Shown here piece after piece: positions 44,335 through 55,539 of a stretch of 64,000 nt of DNA (position 1 is the first letter of the stretch; every line of letters starts with the position of its first letter). Below the pieces are notes generated by a model. It was not told the DNA's origin, made no database searches, and saw nothing but the letters and a program-made list of their open reading frames with translations. The DNA is taken from positions 496,001 through 560,000 of the forward strand of contig NW_024037074.1 in NCBI RefSeq assembly GCF_015706575.1, in the 5' to 3' direction. A program made the translations under genes and the position numbers. The stretch comes from Patiria miniata. Its lineage: Eukaryota > Echinodermata > Asteroidea > Valvatida > Asterinidae.

Positions 44335-46231
44335 CCGGCCTCGGCGAATCGGTCGAGGCCGGCTCGAGGCCGCCCATTTTGATGTGTTTTCTATTCTAAT
44401 TAATTTTTTTTTTTACCGTATCAAACCCTCGAGATTCTGCCGCAGTGGGTTCCGTGAAACGAACGCATATACAATGTACGCACGAATGAACTGGAAATGG
44501 TTGCATTGAACGTACTCACGTACGTAGCATCTTCGCCTAGCCTGCGCTTCAGCTTTCCATGTGCTTGCAAGCGTTATAACTGTTACCGCGTGCCAGACTA
44601 CATAAGTCTGGAACCAATCCCATTTGCGTACAATAACATGTGGTAGTAGACTGGTCTGGTTGCAGTGTTGTACACAATTTTCTCGTTTCGCCGACCTTTA
44701 AAAATGAATTGCGGCAAGGTGCGGCAAGCTTAATCATTTCTTTTTATAGGCCACTGTTTCAGTAAAAGTCTGAACTTTCTGGGTACGATCGAGTGTACTA
44801 GTCCGTATCATTTTTTTTTTCATAAAGATATAATAAAAACAATTACAATTTATCAAGTAGATTTTAAAAAGAAAGTTCCGGCTCACACGGTAATGTTTGG
44901 CGCAAATGGTCGATATGGAAAGCGCGATTTCAGAATTCGTTTTGCCATCCAAATGAATGCAAAGTTCTGAATGAATGTTTTAATAATAGGAGTCAGTATT
45001 CCTCGTGGTACCCGTATACTTTTATTTTAGAGCCATGTTGATACTTATTACATGTATAAGCACGGTTTGAAATTGAATAATTTTGCGTGGTTACAGATAT
45101 ACGGCCAAAAAAACCTCTGGACTCCCTACCTCTTGCCATGATCTTAAAATTCTTCGAAGCCATTGGATTCAAATCGGATGATCCGAGAATTCATGGTCAT
45201 TTTGATGAACTGAGTGATATCATGCACGCATGTTCCATGTTGCCGTGTTGTTTGGAGCGGGATTGGCCATTGCAAGACTTTGTCTGGTACCGCGGTATTA
45301 ACAGTGATAATGCGACACTTATCCCGTTGTGTGGAGCGGGATTGGAACTATGCTTTGCCCGTGCATAACGGCGGGCCGTCTGGCATTGTCTGGTCGCATC
45401 GCGGTGTTTGCTCGGCGCGCGCCTGGACAGTGCGAAGGTCGGGGGGGGGGGGGGGTCGTAACTTTTTGGTTATGAGTGGTAAAAACCTGATTCAAAAATC
45501 AAGTTGTTGTTTATTTAATGGGGATTCCTATGATATTAAGCATTTTGATGGGTTTTGAAAATAAGATTTATAAAACATGCTAAAAGTAAATGATGTAAAT
45601 CTTACAGATTAGAAACTCAAAATTTGGCCATTTAAATTGTTGTATCTCCAAAGGGCAAACACCTATGAGCCTGATTCAAACGCCATTGATTTTGTTGTGT
45701 AATTTGCTTTCAGTGATACAAAACTTAAAATTTCTTTCTTTAAAAAATAAATTCGCCGGACTCCCTACAAGAGGAAACCCAATGCAAGCTGTAAATTTGT
45801 AAGCCAGGCACTTCAAAACTCAGTGAATTCAACTAAAAAGATGTTGAAACTCCAACATAATCTTATCCTTGTTTTAGTCCAGGGGTGTGAAATCTCAGCT
45901 TTAAAGCTGATTTCAGCTTTTTTGGTTTGGATTTTAGCTTTTTTTCCCTCACTTGCTATGTACAAAAGTACAGGAGATTCCAAAGTTCAGCTTTTTACCA
46001 CCTTTTTCAGCAGTTTTCAGCTATATTTATCAGTGGTCACTCACACCCCTGTTAGTCATTTATATTTTATTACGTGTTTTGATAGCTGGCCTCGGCCTTG
46101 GCCTCGGAGGTGGTGGCCTCGGCCTTGGCCTTGGCCTCGCGGTTGTGGCCTCGGCCTCGGCCTTGGCCTCGGAGGTTGTGGCCTCGGCCTTGGCCTCGGC
46201 CTCGGAGGTTGTGGCCTCGACTACAACACTG
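44335..46231 (-). mobile_element. hAT-like element with GAGGCC-array ends, copy 2 (inverted)
   Basis: Inverted relative to 37473-39332 and nearly identical over about 1.7 kb. The end at 46231 (ACTACAACACTG) is intact with its GAGGCC/GGCCTC array (46088-46216). The other end starts inside the array at 44335 and lacks the last ~100 bp, so the 8-bp duplication cannot be seen. It carries a 172-bp insertion at 45880-46051. Confidence 0.82.
45880..46051. mobile_element. Small hAT-type MITE inside hAT copy 2
   Basis: CAGGGGTGTGAAATC at 45880 and TCACACCCCTG ending at 46051 are inverted ends flanked by TTAGTC on both sides; copy 1 shows the uninterrupted site (TTTTAGTGATTTATATT in its inverse). CAGGGGTG ends suggest hAT, although the visible duplication is 6 bp. 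The body is rich in CAGCTTT phrases. Confidence 0.78.
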
Positions 46232-46251
46232 ATGTAAACGACGCATCACAT

Positions 46252-46658
46252 TTTATGGAGCGAGTTTCATCAGCTTTGTGCAAGAGGGGGAGATTTGAAC
46301 TCAATACGAAAAAAATACTCACTTTCAGAATGTCAATACAGCACTGGAGACGATGGCAGAAGGTGCGTGCTGCAGCTAAAAGCTTCTTAAGGAATACAGG
46401 ATCACCCCTGATGTCATTGCACACCTCCTCGATCGTGTCTTGCGCCAAACGATCAAGGGGGCGTGCAATGACATCAGGGGTGATCTTGCATTCTTCAGAA
46501 GCATGCGACAGCAACACGTGCCTTCCGCCACCGTCTCCAGTGCTGTATTGACATTGAGGGCGCCTAGTCAAAAGTCGCAGATTCTGAAAGAGAGTATTTT
46601 CTGCTTATGGCGATTCAATCTCACCCTCGTGCACAAAGCTGATGAAACTCGCTTTGTA
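46252..46658. repeat. 400-bp imperfect palindrome
   Basis: The arms pair from GAGCGAGTTTCATCAGCTTT (46259) to AAAGCTGATGAAACTCGCTT (46636-46655), centred near 46443 where GATCGTGTCTTGCGCC meets AAACGATC. Inner parts also pair (CCCTGATGTCATTGCA / TGCAATGACATCAGGGG). Open frames on both strands here mirror each other and are a consequence of the palindrome. It is probably a foldback element. Confidence 0.75.
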
Positions 46659-46917
46659 TAATTTGTCTTGCCTTGTTTACATGATCTGAAATTTTGGTTT
46701 AATTCCATTGGTAAACAACAGAGCTATTTAGAATCAAAAGTGGAACATGTTGGTTTGTTTTTTTACACGTAGTATAATGTTCACAAAACCGATTAAATGC
46801 TTGGTTTGGGGTTCTTTGTCTAATTGTAACTTTTTTTCAAACATTGGGGGGGGGACCATGTTAGCATAACTCCTGCAAATGACACCCTTCCACATCATTT
46901 CTGTTATTTCTTCCCAG

Positions 46918-47016
46918 GTTAAATGCGCATCAACATCTGAGAAATTCCGTCTGTTGATTGGACTGTTGTGTGAAGTGGATCTGTCAATAACCAACATTGA
47001 GGAGCACTATGAACAG
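46918..47016 (+). CDS. Candidate exon of an unrecognised gene
   Basis: 99-bp exon between ttcttcccag and gtatag, phase 0 both sides. Reads VKCASTSEKFRLLIGLLCEV then DLSITNIEEHYEQ, a helical, HEAT-like style. It joins in phase to the exon at 48206. Family not recognised. Confidence 0.55.
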
Positions 47017-47040
47017 GTATAGACATCAAAGGCATTGGAA

Positions 47041-47086
47041 GTGGGGGGGGGGGGGGGGAAGGGGACGAGGCTCCTTTGCCCCCCCC

Positions 47087-47117
<31 letters not shown>
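47041..47117. repeat. Facing poly-G and poly-C tracts plus (CA)n
   Basis: About 18 G residues at 47042-47059 face about 25 C residues at 47079-47102, followed by (CA)n. Capable of a strong G:C hairpin or a G-quadruplex, and a likely assembly weak point. Confidence 0.85.
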
Positions 47118-47118
<1 letters not shown>

Positions 47119-47716
47119 TTTTTTAAACTTAAATATGGCATGTAAATGATATACTTTATGTATAAGGCTCTAAATGAAGGGGTCACATACACAATGAACG
47201 TTAAAGGTCATATACAACATTTGCTCTTATTTTCAGACATGAATGGATTTGGGGGTTAGTATTTTATAGCAAATAGTGTATACACTGACCTGTTTATATT
47301 TTTAGTTCAAAGATGCTGGGGAAAATCAAGGGAAAAAAAACTATTCTTGAAGCCTGGTTCCTTGACCCTACTTCAGACAAAACATAGCACTTGTAGACGT
47401 CGGGGAATTGTCAGGTCAAGGAACCAGACTAGCTGGCTTGCACCTGTTTGCTGATGTGTAACTGATTGCAAACAAAATGTGGACTCACTCAATTTGGTAA
47501 ACTGGGGGCAGTATTTGAAAAAAGTCAGTTTTATCTAACGATGGTTCGGCTAACCATCGTTGGAATCGTTACCAAAATTCCACTTGTCTTGAAAATGACA
47601 GCACACGAGGTGCCATGATTTCACAGGATGCTTGAGACTATTCAGTCACAGTCAGGTAAGGTAGTTCACCATAATTTGGTAGTTTTGGTTTTTTATGTTT
47701 GCAAATGTTGTATATA

Positions 47717-48109
47717 CAGTGGAACGCTGCTATAATGAACACCGCTAAACCGAACATTCGGCTATAGTGAACATCATCCGTGGCTCCCGGTTTTAATGTA
47801 CAAAAGCTACGGATTATTAAATGCTATTTGGGTCACTTTTAATTCCTGAACATCAAACCACCCAAGGTTACATCATGTTTGAATGTCGGAGAGCGATAGA
47901 TCGCTATTATTTCCCCAAGGAGTAAAAGGGAAAACCACCAGTTGCTAAAGTTTCGTGACGACTCCTCGTGTAGCCGCAGTATTTGAGAAATGCCAGTTCA
48001 CTATTGGTCAAAAGAGTGAACTGTTGATTCAAAATCACTATACCGAACGATCGTCATTACAAACACTTTCTATGGATCCCGGGATGTTTGTTGTAGCGGC
48101 GTTCCACTG
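47717..48109. mobile_element. pogo/Tigger-like mariner MITE
   Basis: CAGTGGAACGCTGCTATAAT at 47717 is matched by TTGTAGCGGCGTTCCACTG ending at 48109, with TA on both sides. End sequence and TA target are typical of the Tc1/mariner pogo (Tigger) group. 393 bp, no transposase. Confidence 0.82.
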
Positions 48110-48205
48110 TACTACCTTTAACACAAGTTTTCAATTTCTACTTGCACTCAACATTTCTGTTGATGTGTAGTTATTTATGTGATCCCCAAATATTTCTTTG
48201 GACAG

Positions 48206-48351
48206 CTGTTGGTGAAGAATCGCATCTTTCATCTGCTGAGGATGTTTCCTAATGTTGCTCATCCGTTGCTTGATGTCATCGCCAGGGCAACCAACAGATG
48301 CTGTCCACTCGCTTCTCTTCCTGTCACCATCGGAAGAATTGAAAAAGAGAG
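48206..48351 (+). CDS. Candidate exon of an unrecognised gene
   Basis: 146-bp exon, acceptor ctttggacag, donor gtatag, phase 0 in and 2 out. Reads LLVKNRIFHLLRMFPNVAHP, LLDVIARATNRCCPLASLPV, TIGRIEKER. It follows the exon at 46918 in phase. Looks like paired amphipathic helices. Unrecognised. Confidence 0.55.
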
Positions 48352-48605
48352 GTATAGACTGGCACGTTATCCAGAATTGTGGGTTTAATAGTGGTTTTTA
48401 AAAAGAACCTCTGAAATATCCATATTATATTTTTTTTACCACTTTGAATATTTTCAGTCCAAGAACTGCACTTGCTTGATCTTACTTTATTAGTTTTTTT
48501 GGTCATTTTCTTTTTAAATTGTTTGTAGTTGTTTTTTTTCTTTTTAGTGTTCTTAAGTGGAGAAAATCACAGTCCCATGAGTTAGCATTATTAGCGGGAT
48601 GAACA

Positions 48606-50290
48606 AACCACCCTGCCTGTTACTCTCTGTACTGCCCCAAACCACCCTGCCTGTTGCTCTCTGTATCGCCCCAAACCACCCTGCCTGTTACTCTCTGTAC
48701 TGCCCCTAACCACCCTGCCTGTTGCTCTCTGTATTGCCCCAAACCACCCTACCTGTTACTCTCTGTACTGCCCCAAACCACCCTGCCTGTTGCTCTCTGT
48801 ACTGCCCCAAACCACCCTGCCTGTTGCTCTCTGTATTGCCCCAAACCACCCTGCCTGTTGCTCTCTGTATTGCCCCAAACCACCCTGCCTGTTACTCTCT
48901 GTACTGCTCCAAACCACCCTGCCTGTTACTCTCTGTACTGCCCCAAACCACCCTGCCTGTTGCTCTCTGTACTGCCCCAAACCACCCTGCTTGTTTCTCT
49001 CTGTACTGCCCAAAACCACCCTGCCTGATACTCTCTGTACTGCCCCAAACCACCCTGCCTGTTGCTCTCTGTATTGCCCCAAACCACCCTGCCTGTTACT
49101 CTCTGTACTGCCCCAAACCACCCTGCCTGTTGCTCTGTGTACTGCCCCAAACCACCCTGCTTGTTTCTCTCTGTAATGCCCCAAACCACCCTGCCTGTTA
49201 CTCTCTGTACTGCCCCTAACCACCCTGCCTGTTGCTCTCCTAACTGCCCCAAACCACCCTGCCTGTTGCTCTGTGTACTGCCCCAAACCACCCTGCTTGT
49301 TTCTCTCTGTAATGCCCCAAACCACCCTGCCTGTTACTCTTTGTACTGCCCCAAACCACCCTGCCTGTTGCTCTCTGTATTGCCCCAAACCACCCTGCCT
49401 GTTGCTCTCTGTAGTGCCCCAAACCACCCTGCCTGTTACTCTCTGTACTGCTCCATACCACCCTGCCTGTTACTCTCTGTACTGCCCCAAACCACCCTGC
49501 CTGTTGCTCTCTGTACTGCCCCAAACCACCCTGCTTGTTTCTCTCTGTACTGCCCCAAACCACCCTGCCTGATACTCTCTGTACTGCCCCAAACCACCCT
49601 GCCTGTTGCTCTCTGTATTGCCCCAAACCACCCTGCCTGTTACTCTCTGTATTGCCCCAAACCACCCTGCCTGTTGCTCTCAGTACTGCCCCAAACCACC
49701 CTGCTTGTTGCTCTCTGAACTGCCCCAAACCACCCTGCTTGTTAATCGCTGTGCCGCCCCAAACCGCCCTGCCTTTGCTCCCTGTACTGCCCCAAACCAC
49801 CCAGCCTGTTACTCCTTGTACTGCCCCAAACCACCCTGCCTGTTACTCTCTGTACTGCCCCAAACCACCCTGCTTGTTGCTCCCTGCACTGCCCCAAACC
49901 ACCCTGCCTGTTAATCGCTGTGCCGCCACAACCCGCCCTGCCTTTGCTCCCTGTACTGCCCCAAACCACCCAACCTGTTACTCCCTGTACTGCCCCAAAC
50001 CACCCTGCCTGTTGCTCTCTGTACTGCCCCAAACCACCCTGCTTGTTGCTCTCTGTACTGCCCCAAACCACCCTGCTTGTTAATCGCTGTGCCGCCCCAA
50101 ACCGCCCTGCCTTTGCTCCCTTTACTGCCCCAAACCACCCAGCCTGTTACTCCTTGTACTGCCCCAAACCACCCTGCCTGTTACTCTCTGTACTGCCCCA
50201 AACCATGCCGCCACAACCCGCCCTGCCTTTGCTCCCTGTACTGCCCCAAACCACCCAACCTGTTACTCCCTGTACTGCCCCAAACCACCC
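48606..50290. repeat. 34-bp minisatellite, about 50 copies
   Basis: Units of the form AAACCACCCTGCCTGTTGCT followed by CTCTGTACTGCCCC, period 34 bp, with sporadic variants (CTTGTTTCT, CCTGATACT) that recur at intervals of several units (compare 48976-49130 with 49496-49600), so blocks of units have been duplicated together. Because 34 is not a multiple of three, long frames stay open in several phases on both strands; these are not genes. It lies in the last intron of the unrecognised + strand gene. Confidence 0.93.
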
Positions 50291-50435
50291 TGCCTGTTAC
50301 TCCCTTGAAACAGCCCTGCCTGTTACTCCCTTGAAACAGCCCTGCGTGTTACTCCCTTGAACAGCCCTGCCTGTTACTCCCTTGAAACAGCCCTGCCTGT
50401 TACTCCCTTGAAACAGCCCTGCCTGTTCTACCCAA
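50291..50435. repeat. Related 25-26 bp tandem repeat
   Basis: Derived shorter unit CCTGCCTGTTACTCCCTTG followed by AAACAGC, about five or six copies, adjoining the 34-bp array. Confidence 0.85.
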
Positions 50436-50518
50436 ACTTCCCTGCCAAGCCAATTTCTCAAGCCAATTAAAAAACCTGTTTAATTTAACTTTTAGCATTT
50501 TTTTAAATTTCTGTCTAG

Positions 50519-50549
50519 GTTCCACCATCACTCCTTCAGTCCTCACTGA
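50519..50549 (+). CDS. Candidate last coding segment of the unrecognised + strand gene
   Basis: After acceptor ttctgtctag the phase left by the exon at 48206 gives FHHHSFSPH and a stop at 50547-50549. Short, so support is only phase and splice signal. Confidence 0.35.
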
Positions 50550-52409
50550 CTGTAGGTGTCGTCAGTTCTTCAGGAGCTATGGAGTCTCCTACGGACATCC
50601 ATAAATGCATCTTGCTGCAGCAGCAGCATTGCTACGCCTGCAGCTGGAGTTGCTACAGGCTCAGCGACTACAACAAGCGTTGCCTCTGAAATCTGACTTT
50701 CAGACAGCAGAAAACAAGCAACGCAGCTGTGTGTACCATCCCAAACCCACCCATGGCTATAATGGAGCAACCCGTGCCAGCAAGCTCCACTGTGATTGGT
50801 CCATTGAAATCATCAGCTCAGCCAATGAGGATGACCAGAAGTTGCAGTCAGCTTTCCCAGCAGCCAATCAGGGGAGCTGTTGGAAACAGACACAGCGGCA
50901 GTGACATTCAGACTTTGGATCTCAGATCGCCGGAAAGACGGCTGGCTTCAGAAAATGTTTCAAGTAAAAACGTCACCGCGACATTGATAGAAATTGTGAA
51001 AATGTTCCCGAGAAGGGTCTGTACCCCTTGACTTGTCCTGCACTCTTACGCCCACCAACAACACAGGGAGCATGATTGCCACCAATGCCGCTTTCGAACC
51101 GATGACTGGGTTGTAGCAACAGAAACCAGACGATGAACATGTCAACATGATAAACCAATCCCAATGTCAAAGATTTGAATTTAGTCAGATCCCAGAGGTA
51201 AGGTCCCCCATGTTGAGCCCTTTTCACACTAGACAATCTTGGGGTTGACACAGGTTTGAAAACATCAAATGTTGGAGGACATCAAAATCTTTCATTGGAG
51301 TTGTATGTCAGTTGGATGGCATGTAGTTAAGTGTGATTTTTGGTCCACAAAAAAAATCTGCTTTTTGGAGGGCTAAAATCATGGATTTTGGTGAACATGT
51401 AGCCCCTTGTTTTAACACGCAAAACGTAACTGTTATTGTTTTTTTTTGTTCAGAGGGAGAGGTTGAAATTCCATGCTAAATAAGTGTTTTGATTGAATGC
51501 AATGTATTACAATGTCCTTTTTATGTAACGAAAGTTACATAGGCCTACAAATATAAAACCATTGCCAACCCGCCCGGAAAAGCTTTCCAATTCGTTTTCA
51601 TTTATTCAAACAGACTGTGTTACAGTGTTGACATAACACAAAAGTCTGACTGTTGAAACCAATATATCAAGTTGTGAGACGCATCTGTACGTCTCAAAGC
51701 AATTAAAGTTACCGTGGAATTGCCCCTGTATTTAATGTCAGATTTCACTTGAAATTTGGGCGAGCAGGTGTATGTCACAATTGTAATTGTTGCAGAATAG
51801 AAATATTGAAAAGAAATCTAGACTGAATTGTGTGTCCATAAATTGCTGATTTCATAAACAGAACACCGTATATTAAAATAATATTCACTTTGCTACCCCA
51901 TTTTCAGTAATCAAGTACCTGTAGTTATAGAAATAAGTGCAAAAGTAATATTTTTCAAACAAAATTTCAATGTTCTAAATTGCAAGATAGTTTCGTATAC
52001 ATTTGTATTTGCCCAAGGTAAACTTCAAAATTACAGTGTATTTCTGAAATCCCTGTACTTGTATATACATTGTATGTACACAACAGCTGATGTGAATTTA
52101 TGTGATTGTTTTACCTATCTTTTTTCAAACGAAAAGAATCAGATTTGATCTTTGATTGAACACGAATGTATACTGTTTTACAGTCAGTTGTAACGAATAG
52201 CTTTTGTTCATCCGTGGATGTGATGTAAAACGTTTCAATTACACATGTATCAGAATAAATGTATCGGCTGGAATAAATGCCCAGAGTACTGAGGCAAACG
52301 AATATGAACACTGTTGTGATTCTTGTATTTATCAGGTGTACATACTTGTTGTTAAGAGAAAAGTCAGTTTTTTACATTTAAATGTTACTGTAGGCCTCAG
52401 GCTGGGTCC
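50550..52409. other. Possible 3' UTR and intergenic DNA
   Basis: A CAG-rich stretch at 50610-50670 (GCAGCAGCAGC) opens several frames, and a frame to 51031 is open, but none shows a recognisable domain. From 51.2 to 52.4 kb the sequence is AT-rich with no gene or repeat that I recognise. Confidence 0.35.
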
Positions 52410-52611
52410 TTGATTTTTTTCCTTCGATTTTGGCAAAAACGGAAACGAAATTGCTTTAAACTTGCAGAAAAGAAGATGCTTAGAGGACCTTTAAACACAT
52501 TCCAACAAAATTTCTAGACCCATGTGCTTCTCAACCGAACATTGCATCGAAAATCTTATACTTATAGAGTATTGATTGATGGTCCTCTTGCATTCAGATG
52601 AATTTCTGCAA

Positions 52612-52800
52612 TCGTCGCGCCTAGAGGTACGTACCGCTAGAGGCGACCATCAATTGTCGCCCCTAGAAGTAGGTACCGCTAGAGGCGACCATCAATAGTC
52701 GCCCCTAGAGGTAGGTACCGCTAAAGGCGACCATCAATAGTCGCCCCTAGAAGTATTTGCCGCTAGAGGCGACCATCAATAGTCGCCCCTAGAGGTACGT
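52612..52800. repeat. 42-bp quasi-palindromic array, block A
   Basis: About 4.5 units containing CCTAGAGGTACGTACCGCTA and GGCGACCATCAATAGTCGC. The first 30 bases of each unit are an imperfect palindrome centred on GGTACGTACC. Confidence 0.9.
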
Positions 52801-53455
52801 AGAGATGAAATTCTGTGGAAAAAATAAGATAAAATCGGCCCAAAAAAAAATTGACGAAAAATGTAAGTCTAACCCCTTGCATTTTTTTCAATTTTGGCCA
52901 AAAAATGAAATACCCTGAAAGTTGCTAGAAAGATGCCTTAAGGGTCCTAGAACGAATTCCAAATCGATTGCTGGACAGTTGTGCTATTAAAGGGGAAATT
53001 CTGTCGAAAAATAAGGTTAAATCGCTAAAAAAAAAAAAATTTCTCCAAAAATTGACGATTTGGGCCCAAATCTTCAAAATTATGTGTGTTAGAGGATTGA
53101 TTGACTGGTCCTCTTGCATTCAGATGAATTGCTGCTTTGTTTTGAAAAAAGTCCATTTTTGCCGATTTTGACGAAAAATGTAAGGCTAACCCCTTGCATT
53201 TTTTTTCAATTTTGGCCAAAAAAATGAAATTTCTTGAAAGTTGCTAGAAAGATGCCCTATGGGTCCTAGAACGCATTCCAAATCGACTGCTGGACAGTTG
53301 TGCTATTAAAGGGGAAATTCTGTCGAAAAATTCAGGTTAAATCGCTCAAAAAAATACCCTTTTTTCTCAAAAAATTTGACGCTTTGTGCCCAAATCTTCA
53401 AAATTAATAGCGTATTGATTGATGGTCCTCTTGCATTCCGATGAATTTCTGCAAT

Positions 53456-53645
53456 CGTCGCCCCTAGAGGTACGTACCGCTAGAGGCAACCATCAATAGT
53501 CACCCCTAGAAGTAGGTACCGCTAGAGGCGACCATCAATAGTCGCCCGTAGAGGTACGTACCGCTAGAGGCGACCATCAATAGTCGCCCCTAGAAGTATT
53601 TGCCGCTAGAGGCGACCATCAATAGTCGCCCCTAGAGGTACGTAA
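53456..53645. repeat. 42-bp quasi-palindromic array, block B
   Basis: About 4.5 units, same as block A, with the variant AGAAGTATTTGCCGCTAG at the same relative place as in block A, so the block was duplicated together with its flanking ~320-bp units. Confidence 0.9.
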
Positions 53646-54458
53646 AGATGAAATTCTGTGGAAAAATTAAGGTTAAATCGCTCAAAAAATTATAATTTTT
53701 TCTCCAAAAATTGACGATTTTGGCCCAAACTTCAAAATTATGTGTGTTACAGGATTGATTGATGGTCTTCTTGCATTCAGATGACTTTCTTCCTTGTTTT
53801 GAGAAAAATCCGTTTTTGGCCGATTTTGACGAAAAATGTAAGGCTAACCCCTTGCATTTTTTGCAATTTTGGCCAAAAAATGAAATTTCCTGAAAGTTGC
53901 TAGAAAGATGCCTTAAGGGTCCTAGAACACATTCTCAATCGATTGCTAAACAGTTGTACTATAAAATCGCTCAAAAAAAAATTATTTTTTCTCCAAAAAT
54001 TGACGATTTTGGCCCAAATCTTCAAAATTATGTGTGTTACAGGATTGATTGATGGTCTTCTTGCATTCAGATGAATTTCTGCCTTGTTTTGAGAAAAGTC
54101 CATTTTTGCCGATTTTGACGAAAAATGTAAGGCTAACCCCTTGCATTTTTTTCAATTTTGGCCAAAGAATGAAATTTCCTGAAAGTTGCTAGAAAGATGC
54201 CGTAAGGGTCCTAGAACACATTCTCAATCGATTGCTAGACAGTTGTGCTATTAAAGGGGAAATTCTGTCGAATAATTAAGGTTAAATCGCTCCAAAAATT
54301 ACCTTTTTTTTCTCCAAAAATTGACTAATTTGGCCAAAATCTTCAAAATTATGTGTGTTAGTGGATTGTTTGATGGTCCTCTTGCATTCAGATGACTTTC
54401 TTCCTTGTTTTGAGAAAAGTCCGTTTTTGGCCGATTTTGACGAAAAATGTAAGGCTAA

Positions 54459-54825
54459 GGCCAAAAAAAAAGTCTCCGGTTTCTGGTATGCGCTCGCGTC
54501 GCCATAGCCATGCGCGTCGGCAAAATGAAAAAGTTTTTTTTTCAATAAAAGATGATGTCTAAAAACAGCCAAACTCACTGGTTTGACTGGAATCCTGCTG
54601 CTGCACAATTTTAACGTGTTTTTAGATGGGGTTATGATCGAGAATAAGCTTTATGTGGCCTCTCCGGACTCCCATATATTTGCACTAAGTTTAGTCGGGC
54701 ACCATTTGCAGTCATCAGCCGACATTCGAAGCAAAAAAGACAGGTAAAAAAAAAAAAAAGCCGCGTCGCTGCACCACTTTTTGGGCAAGCTCCATACCAG
54801 AAACCGGAGACTTTTTTGGGGGGCC
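54459..54825. mobile_element. TIR element inserted in the satellite
   Basis: AAGTCTCCGGTTTCTGGTAT (54470) and ATACCAGAAACCGGAGACTT (to 54813) are perfect inverted repeats inside outer GGCC. The 367-bp insertion breaks the ~320-bp unit between GTAAGGCTAA and CCTTGCAT. No coding capacity. Confidence 0.85.
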
Positions 54826-55539
54826 AAACGCCTTGCATGTTTTTCAATTTTGGCCAAAAAATGAAATTTCCTGAAAGTTGCTAGAAAGATGCCTTAAGGG
54901 TCCTAGAACACATTCTCAATCGATTGCTAGACAGTTGTGCTATTAAAGGGGAAATTCTGTCGAAAAATAAGGTTAAATCGCTCAAATTTTTTTTTTCTCC
55001 AAAAATTGACGATTTGGGCCCAAATCTTCAAAATTATGTGTGTTAGAGGATTGATTGACTGGTCCTCTTGCATTCAGATGAATTGCTGCTTTGTTTTGAG
55101 AAAAGTCCATTTTTGCCGATTTTGACGAAAAATGTAAGGCTAACCCCTTGCATTTTTTTTCAATTTCGGCCAAAAAATGAAATTTCTTGAAAGTTGCTAG
55201 AAAGATGCCGTAAGGGTCCTAGAACGCATTCTCAATCGATTGCTAGACAGTTGTGCTATTAAAGGGGAAATTCTGTCGAATAATTAAGGTTAAATCGCTC
55301 AAAAAATTACCTTTTTTCCTCCAAAAATTGACTAATTTGGCCCAAATCTTCAAAATTGTGTGTGTTAGAGGATTGTTTGATGGTCCTCTTGCATTCAGAT
55401 GACTTTTTTCCTTGTTTTGAGAAAAGTCCGTTTTTGGCCGATTTTGACGAAAAATGTAAGGCTAACCCCTTGCATTTTTTTCAATTTTGGCCAAAAAATG
55501 AAATTTCCTGAAAGTTGCTAGAAAGATGCCTTAAGGGTC

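Noticed and set aside
45823-46571. 242-residue + strand frame and opposing 116-residue frame
   Set aside because: They run through the hAT end, its GAGGCC array, an inserted MITE and a palindrome; the mirrored peptides are an artefact of dyad symmetry.
48654-50360. Long open frames on both strands, up to 223 residues
   Set aside because: They are produced by the 34-bp tandem repeat, which has no stops in several phases; the peptides are pure repeats with no other support.
50605-51031. Coding exon with CAG repeats
   Set aside because: Several frames are open because of the CAG run, none links in phase to a longer conserved peptide, and the upstream frame already reaches a stop at 50549.
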